Shown: positions 35,322-45,272, counted from the first letter of the stretch. The stretch: DNA of 64,000 nucleotides from Brachybacterium sp. Z12 (GCF_014400405.1 NZ_CP060496.1:620001-684000); one strand, 5' to 3'. Numbers and translations are program-made. The notes: generated from the sequence alone by a model not told the origin.

Positions 35322-35594
35322 TCAGCGGGCCGACCGGTCGACCGATGTGCTCCCGTGCTCATCCGGGAGGCCGCCCTCTGCCTGCTTCTCGTTGCGGTGA
35401 TGCCGACGGTGGTCGAGACAGAGGGCGAGCACGCTGCCGGCTGCCCCGCTGAGGGGGAGCAGCGAGCCCATGGCGAGGACGAACACTGGGAAGGAGCCGC
35501 TGGAGCCCAGGCTCCGGCTCAGCACGTCCTGCAGGACGACCCCCGCAAGCAGACCGCCCACAAGGCCGAGCAGACCGATGCCCAGCCTCCTCAT
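35322..35594 (-). CDS. Small membrane protein
   Basis: Protein of 90 residues with two predicted membrane helices (LGIGLLGLVGGLLAGVVLQD and FPVFVLAMGSLLPLSGAAGS) and a charged, His-rich cytoplasmic tail (LDHRRHHRNEKQAEGGLPDE). Its start overlaps the stop of the upstream membrane protein by 4 bases, so the two are a unit. No family recognised. The pair is divergent from the second sensor kinase and might be its target or partner; that is only context. Confidence 0.7.
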   Translation of the reverse strand: MRRLGIGLLGLVGGLLAGVVLQDVLSRSLGSSGSFPVFVLAMGSLLPLSGAAGSVLALCLDHRRHHRNEKQAEGGLPDEHGSTSVDRSAR

Positions 35595-35989
35595 GACGTT
35601 GACCTGATCCGCTGGAGGAGCAGCGCCAGGAAGCCCGCGACAAGCCCCCAACCAGCGTTGAACAGCACGAACGGAAGGATCGCGACCGGACGTGCGAGAG
35701 GCCCGGCGAGCTGCCCATCGAGGATGGGGGAGAGAACCGCGCTCAGGACGATCGACAGCACGGCGTAGGTGACACCTGCCAGGACCAGGGTCAGGACGGG
35801 CGCCACGTCCCTGCGCAGCCCTACGGCTACGACCCAGACGACGGTGATGGCGACGGTGAGCACCAGAGGCACTGCGGAGGGAACAACGATGTCCAGCTGG
35901 GAGGCGATGATGCGGGTCATGGGCCTGACCAGGGCGAAGGTCCCCAGTCCGAGGATGGTGAGCCATGGCAGGGAGCGTCGTGTGTTCAT
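35591..35989 (-). CDS. Small four-helix membrane protein
   Basis: Protein of 132 residues with about four membrane helices (LTILGLGTFALVRPMTRIIA, AVPLVLTVAITVVWVVAVGL, LTLVLAGVTYAVLSIVLSAV, ILPFVLFNAGWGLVAGFLAL). It resembles small integral proteins encoded with NarL-type kinase pairs in actinobacteria, but I cannot assign a family. It is translationally coupled to the next small membrane gene and lies divergent from the kinase at 36143. Confidence 0.7.
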   Translation of the reverse strand: MNTRRSLPWLTILGLGTFALVRPMTRIIASQLDIVVPSAVPLVLTVAITVVWVVAVGLRRDVAPVLTLVLAGVTYAVLSIVLSAVLSPILDGQLAGPLARPVAILPFVLFNAGWGLVAGFLALLLQRIRSTS

Positions 35990-36142
35990 GGTGATGACGC
36001 TATGGAGGACACGGCCGTCCGTCGTCAGCCTCACCTCTCGACCTGGGCCGCGCCCGGGCGCGCTCGCGGTACGTCGAGAAGCGTGCTCGGAGCCCGCTCC
36101 TGACCGTAGGCAACGCGTCCCGGACACTTCTAGACTGAGTCG

Positions 36143-37315
36143 ATGGCCAGCTGGCAGGACGACGCGGATGACGGATCCCCTCCGGTCCGAACGGGGGACG
36201 CCGTCCTCGCGGGCGCCGTCGCCGTCGTGCTGAGCGTGGTGATCCTGATGTCGCAGCTGGGCTCTGGGGCTCGACCGGATGTCATGGCATACGTGTTCGC
36301 CCTCGGGTTCGGCGCAATCCTCCTGCTCCACCGCACCATGCCCGTGGCCGTGCTGGCCCTCAGCATCCTGGGAACCTTCGCGTACTACGCACTGGGATAC
36401 CCGCCCATCGGAGTCGCCCTCCCCGTCGTCGCGGCTCTCTGCTGCGCAGCGCAGTCCGGGCTGACCCGGTGGGCGGTCGGCGGTGGGATCCTGGTTATGT
36501 CCGTCTCGATGTACTTCAGACTCCGTGACGATCCCCAGCCCGTGGGGTTCGTCCTGGGCACGGACTCGGTCACCAACCTGGCGTTGATCACGGCCGCCAT
36601 CGCCCTCGGATACGGGATGCGCGCACGCCGACTCCACATCTCGCAGCAAGCGCGCATCACGCGGCTGACGAATGCGCAGCACGAGCGAGAGGCCCAGATG
36701 CGTGTGCAGAACGAGCGTGGTCAGATCTCGCGAGAGCTCCATGACACCGTGGGGCACATGCTCACGGTCATCTCGCTGCACGCGAATGTTGGTCGGGAAG
36801 CGCTCGGACGGGATGACGCGGCGGTCGCGCGAGCACTCGATGACGTGGCAGAGCATAGCGGCCGAGCTCTGAAGGAGCTGCGCACGATGGTCGGCGTGCT
36901 CCGCAGCGACCAAGATGCGCCGCGCCAGGTTCGGTCGTTCAAGGACATGGACACCGTTCTCGAGAGCGCGCGAACAGCAGGTCTCGACCTGACGGTGGAC
37001 GTCTCCGTTCGCCCCCAGGACCTCGCCCCGGCCGTGGAGGCAGCGGTCCACCGGATCGTCCAGGAGTCGCTCACCAACGTCATTCGCCACGCAGGGGCCG
37101 CATCCGTGCAGGTCAGCGTGGCAAATGAGAATGGTCAGGTGCACGTCAGTGTCATGGACGACGGCGACGGAGCCCCCGCCGGCAGCGGGCCCGGCTACGG
37201 GCTGACAGGGATGACTGAACGGGCCCGTCTGCTCGGCGGCACGCTCAGCTCGACCACCTTGCCCGGCGGTGGCCACCTCGTCCATGCCGTCCTGCCCGTA
37301 GGAGCGCCGTCATGA
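36143..37315 (+). CDS. NarL-type sensor histidine kinase, second pair
   Basis: Sensor kinase of 390 residues. Five to six membrane helices fill the first 160 residues (AVLAGAVAVVLSVVILMSQL, VMAYVFALGFGAILLLHRTM). The HisKA_3 His is in ERGQISRELHDTVGHMLTVI. The ATPase domain shows VQESLTNVIRHAGAASVQV and VMDDGDGAPAGSGPGYGLTG. The compact membrane domain with almost no extracellular loop suggests intramembrane sensing. The stop overlaps the regulator start by 4 bases. It appears to be a paralogous relative of the pair 3 kb upstream. Confidence 0.92.
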   Translation: MASWQDDADDGSPPVRTGDAVLAGAVAVVLSVVILMSQLGSGARPDVMAYVFALGFGAILLLHRTMPVAVLALSILGTFAYYALGYPPIGVALPVVAALCCAAQSGLTRWAVGGGILVMSVSMYFRLRDDPQPVGFVLGTDSVTNLALITAAIALGYGMRARRLHISQQARITRLTNAQHEREAQMRVQNERGQISRELHDTVGHMLTVISLHANVGREALGRDDAAVARALDDVAEHSGRALKELRTMVGVLRSDQDAPRQVRSFKDMDTVLESARTAGLDLTVDVSVRPQDLAPAVEAAVHRIVQESLTNVIRHAGAASVQVSVANENGQVHVSVMDDGDGAPAGSGPGYGLTGMTERARLLGGTLSSTTLPGGGHLVHAVLPVGAPS

Positions 37316-38012
37316 TCCGCATCGTGCTGGTCGACGACCAGGAGATGGTGCGCACCGGCCTGCGCGTCCTGGCCCAGAACGATGGCGACATCGTCGTGGT
37401 GGGGGAGGCGGCCGACGGCAGAGCAGGCCTCGGAACCGTCCGCCAGCTGCGTCCGGCCGTCGTCCTCATGGACATCCGCATGCCCCACCTCGACGGCATC
37501 ACCGCAACCCGGCGCATCGTCCAGGACCCTGCGCTCGCCGATGTCCGTGTCATCATGCTGACCACGTTCGACGAGGACGACGACGTCCTTGCAGCGATCC
37601 ACGCCGGCGCGTCCGGATATGTGCTCAAGGACGTCGCCCCCGACGATCTTCGCGAAGCGATCCGAGTGGTCGCCGCCGGCGACTCACTGCTGTCCCCGAC
37701 GATCACCACCAAGGTGCTGGGCCATCTGAGCGACCGCCTGGGGAGGGAGTGCATCCGGAACTGCTGAACCCGTTGACCTCCCGCGAACGCGAGGTCCTGG
37801 CGGGTGTCGGCAAGGGCGAGTCCAACCAGGAGATCGGCGCGAGACTGCACATCAGCCCCGATACTGCGCGCACTCACGTCAGCCGGCTGCTTGCCAAGCT
37901 GGGCGCGCGCGATCGCGCGCAGCTTGTCGTCCTCAGCTACGAGTCGGGGCTCACCCGCCCGGGAAGACCCTCGACGGAGCGGTCGGCAACAGACGGGCCG
38001 TCTCCCGGGTGA
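37312..38012 (+). pseudogene. NarL/LuxR-type response regulator, one frame break
   Basis: Regulator of about 233 residues. The receiver is intact (RIVLVDDQEMVRTGLRVLAQ, VVLMDIRMPHLDG, MLTTFDEDDD, YVLKDVAPDD). The frame breaks near 37746; one G added in CTGGGGAGGG restores the link to HPELLNPLTSREREVLAGVG. The HTH follows (HISPDTARTHVSRLLAKLGA). Without the base a 151-residue receiver lacking its DNA-binding domain would be made. A short stretch to the rtcB stop follows with no gene. Confidence 0.85.
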
Positions 38013-38126
38013 ACACCAGGGGACCCAGTCGCCGTCCTTCAGTGACGATCGGGTGCGCGGCGCACGGCAGGCCGAGTCGATGGCATTCGACGATGCAGTG
38101 CGAGGGCGCTGAACCGTAGGACTGCA

Positions 38127-39349
38127 TCACCCCTTCACGCACAGCACCGTCTGCAGATGCGCGACCGGCTCCACCAGGTCGGACTGGTACTTCATCACCG
38201 CGTGCAGGTCCTTGTACGCTGAGGGGATCTCATCGAGCACGCCCTCGTCCTTGCGAGTCTCGATGCCCTCCGTCTGCCTCGCGAGGTCGCCGACGGTGAA
38301 GGTCTTCCGTGCGGCGTTCCGGCTCATCCTCCGCCCCGCCCCATGGGAGGCCGAGTAGAACGAGTCTGGGTTGGCGAGCCCGCGCACGATGTACGAGCCC
38401 ACGCCCATCGAGCCGGGGATGAGCGCCAGGTCGCCGTCGCGCGTGGAGATCGCGCCCTTGCGGGTGACCACCATGTCCTCCCCGTCGATCCGCTCGATCG
38501 AGACGTAGTTGTGGTGGCAGTTCACGGGCATGTCGAAGCGCACGCCGCGGCCGCGCGCGCCCCAGTGCTTCGCGACGGCGTCTTTGAGCAGGCCGATCAT
38601 GATCTCGCGGGAGCGGGAGGCGTACTCCTGCGCCCACTGCACGTCCCGCACATAGGCGTCCATGCCGGGGAGTCGGCGAGGAACACGGCGAGGTTCTTGT
38701 CGCCGAGCTGCGCGTTGTGCTCCAGGCCCTTCGCGCGGGAGATATGCACCTCCGCGACCTCCTTGCCGATGTTGCGGGAGCCCGAGTGCAGGGTGATCCA
38801 CACGCGCCCGTCACGACTGTCCACGCACAGCTCCGCGAAGTGGTTCCCGCCGCCCATCGTGCCGAGCTGCTTGCGCGCCTTCTTCTCCCGCTTCTGCACC
38901 TTCTCCGGCAGCGCGGAGAAGCCCTCCCAGAACTCCTCGAGGCCGGTTCGCGCGCCGAGGCGCGCGAGCTCGCTGCCCGAGATCGCCTCCTCGTGCGCCG
39001 CGAAGCCCACGGGGATCGCCGCTTCGATCGCGGAGCGGAGCGCGCCGAGGGCCTCGAGGTCCTCCTCGACCAGGTCGGTGCGCACGGCCGCGACGCCGCA
39101 GCCGATGTCCACGCCGACAGCGGCGGGGGAGACCGCGCCGCGCATCGCGATCACGCTGCCCACGGTGGCGCCGATCCCGAGATGGCAGTCGGGCATCACC
39201 CGCACGCCATGCACCCAGGGGAGGGAGGCGATGTTCCGCAGCTGCTTCAGCGCGGCCTCGTCGGTCTCCTCCTGAGGGAGCCACATCCTCACGGGAGCAG
39301 CGGTATCGGCCATGGTGATCGGGAGCTCGGTCCCCTCGGTGGCGGTCAT
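38127..39349 (-). pseudogene. rtcB: RtcB-type RNA ligase, one frame break
   Basis: RNA-splicing ligase that joins 2',3'-cyclic phosphate (or 3'-phosphate) ends to 5'-OH ends using GTP and Mn, about 407 residues. Metal and active-site motifs are visible: VMPDCHLGIGATVGSVIA, GVDIGCGVAA, TMGGGNHFAELCVDS, and the C-terminal guanylated-His region SASHGAGRRMSRNAA. The frame breaks near 38673; one C added to CCCC restores LADSPGMDAYVRDVQWAQ. No rtcA cyclase or archease gene is adjacent. It is divergent from the sugar kinase. Confidence 0.88.
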
Positions 39350-39530
39350 GGTGCGCCTCCTTCCAGGCGGTGGAGCCCGACGGGCGGGGTCGGTTCTCCG
39401 CGTCGGGAGCGAAAATGAGTTCCCTAGGGATTGTCTCCCGCGACGGCTGCCAGGGGGTACGGCGGCCGGCTCGGCCGAGGGCAGCGCAGTGCAGTCCGGT
39501 CCTCAGGCCTCGTCCCATACCCTGTCCCAC

Positions 39531-40997
39531 ATGCACGGCCTCCTCTGCCTCGACCTCGGCACCTCCTCCGCGAAGGCCGCATTGATCGACCTCGTCGGGC
39601 GCACGATCGCCGCCGCGAGCGCCGAGTACCCCACCCGTCACACTGCGGACGGTGGCGCGGAGCAGGACCCCGCCGACTGGGTGCGCGCCGCACGCGCCGC
39701 GATCTCGCGGGCCCTCCCTCCGTCGGCCCAGGTGGATGCGCTGTGCCTCACCGGCCAGATGCAGGACCTGATCCTCGAGGGCGAGCACGGCGCAGTGCAG
39801 CCGGCCGTGCTCTACAACGACCTGCGGGCCGGTGCGGAGGCCGGCGAGATCCGCGCCGCCCTCGCCCGCGACGGCGAGGACTGGGACGCACTCACCGGGA
39901 ACCTGCAGGACGCCGCCAGCTGCGCCGCGATGTTCCGCCGCCTCACCCGCCTCAGCCCCGAGACCACCGCGCTCACCCGCAGCATCACCTTCGGCCCCGC
40001 AGGCCACCTCGCCCACGCCCTCGGTGCCGGGCTGCACTGCGACCTGACGACCGCTTCGGCCACGGGGCTGCTCGATGCCCGCACCCGTGACTGGTCGCCC
40101 GCCGTCACCCGAGCCGCCGGCATCGACGAGGCGCTGCTCCCACGCCTGACCACCGAGGCCGGAGAGGTCGTGGGCCGTACCGACGAGAGCGCCCGCGACC
40201 TCCTCGGCCTGCCCGCCGGCGTGCCGATCGTGCTCGCCCCCGGCGACGCGGGCGCCGCCACGCTCGGCATCACGGGTCTCCGGCCCGGCCAGGACCACGC
40301 CTCGCTCGGCACCAGCGGCTGGATCGCGAGCGTGCGGCCCGCACAGCCGGCGCCCGCAGCCGACGATGCCTCGCACCGCCTGGCCCTCGGCGGGGGCGCC
40401 GAGCTGCACATCTCCGCGATCCTCGCCGGCGGCGCCGCTGCCGCCTGGGCGCGGGAGGCCTACCTGGGCGGCGCCGACGCCCAGAGCGCCGACCACCGGC
40501 TCATCGAGCGTGAGCGCGAGCATGGTCGCGGGCCGACGGGTCTGCTCGTCCTGCCGTCCCTCGGCGGGGAACGGTTCCCCGTCCGGGACGGGTCGCTGCG
40601 TGGTGCGGTGCTCGGGATCGACGCCTCCACCGGGCCGGCGGACCTCTACGCCGCGACTCTCGAAGGCGTCGCCCTCGCGCTTTCGCATGCGCTCGATCCC
40701 GCTGATGCGGGGCGGGTTCTTCCCGTTGTCGGCGGAGGAGCGGCGTCCGCGCCGTGGCGGCGGACCCTCGCCGACGTCACCGGACGCCCGGTGCTCCTGG
40801 CCGATGGCACGGACGCGACCCTGCTCGGCGCCGCGCTCGCCGGAGCGCAGGCGCTCGGCGTGGAGCACCGCATCGCCCCGCTCGCCGCGCAGGGCGGGGA
40901 GGTGATCGAGCCGGACCCGTCGGCCGCAGCGGCCTATGCCGAGCTGCGACCGGTGCACCGGAAGATGTATGACGCGGTGGCGGCACTGGCGAGCTGA
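39531..40997 (+). CDS. FGGY-family carbohydrate kinase, xylulokinase-like
   Basis: Kinase of 488 residues with the ASKHA fold. The phosphate-1 motif LDLGTSSAKAALIDL opens the protein; LTGQMQDLILEGEHG, the catalytic-Asp and adenosine region APGDAGAATLGITGLRPGQD, and the FGGY signature region VGGGAASAPWRRTLADVTGR, PVLLADGTDATLLGAALAG follow. Xylulokinase is the closest subtype by texture. The usual isomerase (xylA) is not adjacent, so D-xylulose as substrate is an inference. It starts at ATG 39531, divergent from rtcB. Confidence 0.85.
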   Translation: MHGLLCLDLGTSSAKAALIDLVGRTIAAASAEYPTRHTADGGAEQDPADWVRAARAAISRALPPSAQVDALCLTGQMQDLILEGEHGAVQPAVLYNDLRAGAEAGEIRAALARDGEDWDALTGNLQDAASCAAMFRRLTRLSPETTALTRSITFGPAGHLAHALGAGLHCDLTTASATGLLDARTRDWSPAVTRAAGIDEALLPRLTTEAGEVVGRTDESARDLLGLPAGVPIVLAPGDAGAATLGITGLRPGQDHASLGTSGWIASVRPAQPAPAADDASHRLALGGGAELHISAILAGGAAAAWAREAYLGGADAQSADHRLIEREREHGRGPTGLLVLPSLGGERFPVRDGSLRGAVLGIDASTGPADLYAATLEGVALALSHALDPADAGRVLPVVGGGAASAPWRRTLADVTGRPVLLADGTDATLLGAALAGAQALGVEHRIAPLAAQGGEVIEPDPSAAAAYAELRPVHRKMYDAVAALAS

Positions 40998-41053
40998 GCA
41001 GACGCCCGCAGCTGACAATCAGGTTGCTCGCCGGCACCGCGTCCCTGTCACGC

Positions 41054-41344
41054 TCAGCCCTTCGGGGCCGGGTACTTCACTCGCGTTTTCTCCAGCTTTT
41101 CCAGCACGATCTGGTCCGGGTCGAGCTCCAACCGCATCGCGAGCTGGTAGCAATAGGTGAGGACATCGGCGAGCTCATCACGGACCTCGGCAAGATCCGC
41201 CTCCTCGCCCCACTGGTAATGCTCCAGCAGCTCAGCCGCTTCGATCGAGATCGACTTGGCGAGATTCGCGGGAGTGTGGAACTGGGCCCAGTTCCGTTCG
41301 GCGGCGAAAGCGCGGAGTGCGGACAGGACGGTGTCGTCGACCAT
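41054..41344 (-). CDS. MazG-like nucleotide pyrophosphohydrolase, second copy
   Basis: Protein of 96 residues closely related to the MazG-like enzyme at 10809-11129. Shared blocks are ERNWAQFHTPANLAKSI, EAAELLEHYQWGEEADLAEV and DELADVLTYCYQLAMRLELD. The metal-binding Glu and Asp residues are all present. This copy stands alone after the kinase gene, without a nuclease partner, and is likely the housekeeping version that clears non-canonical or excess (d)NTPs. Confidence 0.9.
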   Translation of the reverse strand: MVDDTVLSALRAFAAERNWAQFHTPANLAKSISIEAAELLEHYQWGEEADLAEVRDELADVLTYCYQLAMRLELDPDQIVLEKLEKTRVKYPAPKG

Positions 41345-41516
41345 GCGCGCACGCTAGCACTCACGATCAGATGATCCCGGCCTATCCGAGATAGGGTGCG
41401 AAGCCTGAACGGCGTGCTTGCATCGCCGTCGGCCGCTGCGTCCCCTCGACGGGGCCCACCCCTTTTCTTGCCCTCCTCGGCGACCCCGAGGTCACGATCT
41501 TCCCTAAGGAGCGCTC

Positions 41517-42166
41517 ATGAGCGTCCCCCGCCTTCTCGACCACATCGTCATCGCCGGTCCCGACCTGGCCGAGCTCGTGGACTGGTTCCGCGAGCTGACC
41601 GGTGTCACCGCCGCGCCCGGCGGCACCCACCCCACCGGGACCGCCAACGCGCTGGTGGCGCTGACCGTGAACGGTGAGCCGCGGCCGCACTACCTCGAGC
41701 TGATCGGCCCCGATCCCGAGCGCGAGGAGGAGGAGCTGCCGAAGACCTTCAGCATCAACCGGCTGAAGAAGCCCACCCTCATCACCTACGCCGTGCACCC
41801 CGAGGGCATCGACCAGGTCGTCGAGCGGGCCCGTGCCGAAGGCTTCGACCCCGGCGACGTGGAGGAGCTCTCCCGCCGTGCCCCGGACGGCACCGAGCTC
41901 ACCTGGCGGCTCACCCAGGCGCAGGCCCCCGCAACTACGGCGTCCCCTTCCTCATCGACTGGGGCACCACCGATCAGCCGGGCCTCGGCGACCTGCCCTC
42001 GATCGAGCTGGTCTCCTTCGACCGGGTCGAGGTCAACCCCGGGCCGCAGCAGAAGTCCAACGACGCGCTCGGGCTCGGTGACGGGATCGCCGAGATCCGG
42101 GAGGGCCGCGGCTCCCGCTTCGTGCTGACCCTGCGTACCGAGGACGGGCGCGAGATCGAGATCTGA
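41517..42166 (+). pseudogene. VOC-superfamily protein (Glyoxalase_3-like), one frame break
   Basis: Protein of about 216 residues. It begins LLDHIVIAGPDLAELVDWFR, a classical vicinal-oxygen-chelate start with the metal His, followed by PHYLELIGPDPEREEEELPK. The frame breaks near 41926 in GGCCCCCGC; the next frame continues NYGVPFLIDWGTTDQPGLGD and RVEVNPGPQQKSNDALGLGD to the end DGREIEI. Such two-module proteins may be dioxygenase- or lyase-like; substrate unknown. A GGAG site precedes the ATG. Confidence 0.78.
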
Positions 42167-42261
42167 GGGAGCGGGCCGACGGCCGCACTCATGGGCAGTC
42201 GATCCCGGCCCCAGGACCCGATCACTGAGCGGGCGGGATGCAGAGCCGGTCCGGGCTCCCG

Positions 42262-42765
42262 TCAGCCCTCCTGCGAAAGATCGATCCCGCGCAGCTTTGC
42301 CTGCAGCGCCCGCACCTCGTCGCTGAGCCCGCGGTCAGGGCCGGCGACCTCGATGCCCGGAGCGACCGTCTGCACCGGCAGCGGCGCGACCGGCCCCGAG
42401 GCGAGGCCCCACCGTTTGAGCCAACCCGACAGCTGCGCGCTGCTGCTGGCGTACACGATCCGGCCCAGGCCCACCCAGGCGTGGGCGGCCGCGCACATCG
42501 GGCAGTGCTCACCGGAGGTGTAAACCGTCGCCCGGGCCCGCTCCTCCGGGCTCAGATGCGCCGCCGCCCAGCGGGCTATAGCGAACTCGGGATGCTGGGT
42601 GGCGTCCCCGCCGGAGACACGGTTGCGGTCGGCGAACAGCTCCGTCCCGTCGGCGCCGACGAGGAGGGACCCGAAGGGCTCGTCCCCGGCTTCGAGCGCC
42701 TCCCGGGCGAGGCCCACGCAGCGGGCGAGACGCGAACGGTCTGCAGCAGTGAGGGAGTTCGTCAT
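42262..42765 (-). CDS. CMP/dCMP deaminase-type nucleoside or guanine deaminase
   Basis: Zinc-dependent deaminase of 167 residues. The zinc and catalytic residues are in THQ-like form here as TQHPEFAIARWAAA (His and Glu spaced as H-P-E instead of H-A-E) and SGEHCPMCAAAHAW (the two Cys). The N-terminal strand FGSLLVGADGTELFADRN fits the guanine deaminase and TadA-like group. The H-P-E spelling is unusual but seen in some members. It stands alone, convergent with the VOC gene and in tandem with a TetR gene. Confidence 0.85.
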   Translation of the reverse strand: MTNSLTAADRSRLARCVGLAREALEAGDEPFGSLLVGADGTELFADRNRVSGGDATQHPEFAIARWAAAHLSPEERARATVYTSGEHCPMCAAAHAWVGLGRIVYASSSAQLSGWLKRWGLASGPVAPLPVQTVAPGIEVAGPDRGLSDEVRALQAKLRGIDLSQEG

Positions 42766-42822
42766 GCGGCCACCACATCACACCTGCCCTCCGCCTGCAC
42801 TGCAGAGTCCCGGAGGAGGATT

Positions 42823-43449
42823 TCAGCGTGCACCCGAGGAGGGGTACATCCACTGCGGCATCGCGCTGATCATCTCTCTCGCCAGCTCGGCGGCGGGGCG
42901 CTTATCGTCGGTACGCAGGTAGTGCATCACCATGCCCAGCACGCTGCCGCCGATCGCGGCGGCATGCAGCTCCAGCTCGGTCTCGGACTGCTCCGGTCGG
43001 ATCGCCTCGACCACGGACCGGGTGCTCTGGGTAAACCTGTTCATCGCGTGCACGACCACTCCGCCGACCCGGTCGGAGAGCAGGATTCCCTGGTACAACT
43101 CGCGGTTGTCGAGGATCGACGTCAGCAGCACCTCGACCGCGTACTGCGGCAGGGACCTCTGCGCAGATCCCGTGGCTGCTCGTGCCCGCAGATCGAGCGC
43201 TGTCGCCTCGGAGAGCAGGCCGTCCAGCACGAACAGCGAAAGCTCGTCGACGCTCGCGAAATGCTCGTAGAACCCGCTGCGGCTCAGTCCGGCCTCCTGC
43301 GCGATCCGCGTGGCGGAGGCCTTCCTGAAGCCTTCTGTGCGCACCACCCGTGAGAGCGCCTCGACCAGCTGGCGCTGTGAAGCGGTGGCGCGGGCGTCGG
43401 AGGAATGCAGGCGGGCGGCTCGGGCGGAGCCTCGTCGTGGAGCGGTCAT
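42823..43449 (-). CDS. TetR-family regulator
   Basis: Regulator of 208 residues. The HTH is typical (LSRVVRTEGFRKASATRIAQ, EAGLSRSGFYEHFASVDELS), preceded by an Arg-rich arm (TAPRRGSARAARLHSSDARA). The C-terminal domain contains ILDNRELYQGILLSDRVGGV. It is divergent from the GMC oxidoreductase, with 174 bases between the starts, and probably controls it. The ATG at 43447-43449 fits the family length. Confidence 0.9.
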   Translation of the reverse strand: MTAPRRGSARAARLHSSDARATASQRQLVEALSRVVRTEGFRKASATRIAQEAGLSRSGFYEHFASVDELSLFVLDGLLSEATALDLRARAATGSAQRSLPQYAVEVLLTSILDNRELYQGILLSDRVGGVVVHAMNRFTQSTRSVVEAIRPEQSETELELHAAAIGGSVLGMVMHYLRTDDKRPAAELAREMISAMPQWMYPSSGAR

Positions 43450-43623
43450 GCCTGGTAGTGTAAACAGCGTAACAACACAGGTGTGCAGCAACAGCCCGTT
43501 CCGGGCGGTCGCGCTGAGGCGACCGACACCGCAGGACTGGCACGGAGAGCCCGGCGACCGCACCACCCGGGGCTCCTCGTGGCATCTGTTCAGCAGCTGT
43601 TTCTCGATGAAGAGGTATATGCA

Positions 43624-45216
43624 GTGGACAACGACATTTTCGACTACATCATCGTGGGGACCGGTGCGGGCGGGGCGACCCTGGCCGACGGGCTCAGCAA
43701 GCGGACCAAAGACTCGGTGCTGGTCCTGGAGAGCGGCGGCAGCGACTGGGATCCGCTGATCCATATCCCGAAGGGCTTCTTCTTCCTCTATGGCGGCAAG
43801 AAGTACTCCTTCTACTACGAGCCGACCACCCCGCAGAACTCCGAGTTCAAGGACTCTTGGCAGCGCGGCCGGGTCGCCGGGGCTCCACCTCGCTGAACGG
43901 TCTGCAGTACGACCGTGCCGGGCAGCACTACTGGGACTCGGTAGCCGCCGTCACCGACGACCGCTGGAGCTGGGCCAACGTCCTGGACGCCTATCGGGAG
44001 ATCGAGGACCACGAGCTCGGAGCCTCTCCGACGCGCGGTGCCGGCGGTCCGCTGCACGTCCACGTCAGCCGCAAGGAGGAGCCGCTCACGAGGGCGATCA
44101 TCGACGCCGCCGAGAGCTACGGCCTGCCCTTCACCGAGGACGTGAACTCACGACGGCGAGAGGATCGGCTTCATGCCGATCATCACCAAGAACGGCCGGC
44201 GGTGGAACACCGCCCGTTCCTTCCTCGCCCAGGCCAGGAAGCGCAAGCACGTCACCTACCAGAGCCATGCTCACGGTGTGCGGGTCCTGTTCGACGGCAA
44301 CCGCGCCACCGGCCTGGAGACCCTGGTCAAGGGCAAGCGGCGCCTGTTCCGTGCGCGTAAAGAGATCATCCTCGCCGGCGGCACCATGGAAACGCCGATG
44401 CTGCTGGAGCGCTCCGGGATCGGGGCGGGAGAGGTGATCAAGCGCATCGGGGTGCCGCTGCTGGCCGAGAACCCGAACGTCGGTGAGCACGCGGTCGAGC
44501 AGCGCATGTTCGCCGCCCAGTGGAAGATCAGCAAACAGATGGGATTGAACGAGCAGCTCTCCACCCAGATGGCGCAGATGAGGACCGGAGCGAAGTACCT
44601 GATCGAACGCGACGGGATCATTTCCACCGGTGCCTACGAGCTGGCGGCCGTCGCCAAATCTGATCCCTCGCTGCCGGTCGCGGACCTGTGGCTGCAGTTC
44701 AACCCGTTCATGAACGACATCTCTGGCGCCGGTTTCGGGGTCGGTGCCGATCCGGGCTTCAGCGCCGCTGGCTATCTGCGCCAGCCGACTACCGAGAGCT
44801 CGGTCCACGCGACCAGTGCGGATCCCTTCGCCCCTGCTGAGATCGTCGCGAACTACCTCGAGCACGAGAGCGAGCAGGTCGCGCAGCACCGTCTCTTGGA
44901 AGCCTTCCGCGGGATCGCCTCGCAGAGCCCGCTCGCGGACATGATCGACGAGGAGCAGGTGCCCGGGCCCGCAGTGCAGACCCGTGAGGACGCGATCGCG
45001 CATTCCTGGGCCAGCAGCCACGCGCTCCATGCCTGCGGCACCGCGCGGATGGGCTCCGGGGACGACTCGGTGGTGGACGGCTCGTTGCGCGTGCGCGGGG
45101 TCGAGGGGCTCCGAGTGGCCGACGCCTCCGTGCTCCCGAGCCAGCCTGGCAACACGATGGCACCGGCCATCGGCATCGGCGCCATGGCTGCGCGGATCAT
45201 CGCCGCAGAGGCCTGA
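43624..45216 (+). pseudogene. GMC-family FAD oxidoreductase, two frame breaks
   Basis: Flavoenzyme of about 530 residues. The N-terminal ADP-binding motif is DYIIVGTGAGGATLADGLSK. A break near 43882, in CCGGGG, leads to TSLNGLQYDRAGQHYWDSVA. A second near 44152 leads to GERIGFMPIITKNGRRWNTA. The GMC_oxred_C part is intact, with the catalytic His in SSHALHACGTARMGSGDDSV and the FAD-binding end QPGNTMAPAIGIGAMAARII. Members oxidise alcohols, choline or sugars; the substrate is unknown here. The GTG start has an AGAGG site. It is probably under the divergent TetR regulator. Confidence 0.85.
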
Positions 45217-45232
45217 GGGCTGCCGGTCGTGC

Positions 45233-45272
45233 ACGGCGCCCTGTCCAGTCAGTTAGCGGGGCAGGGCGCCGT
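45233..45272. terminator. Bidirectional hairpin between convergent genes
   Basis: ACGGCGCCCTG (45233-45243) pairs perfectly with CAGGGCGCCGT (45262-45272) across 18 bases. It lies between the GMC gene end (45216) and the convergent AraC-type gene end (45297). Without a T run it is probably Rho-assisted or simply a transcript-end stabiliser. Confidence 0.6.

Noticed and set aside
38811-41018. A 735-residue open frame on the minus strand over the xylulokinase gene
   Set aside because: It is a shadow of the kinase and RtcB genes; the kinase motifs on the plus strand are unambiguous.
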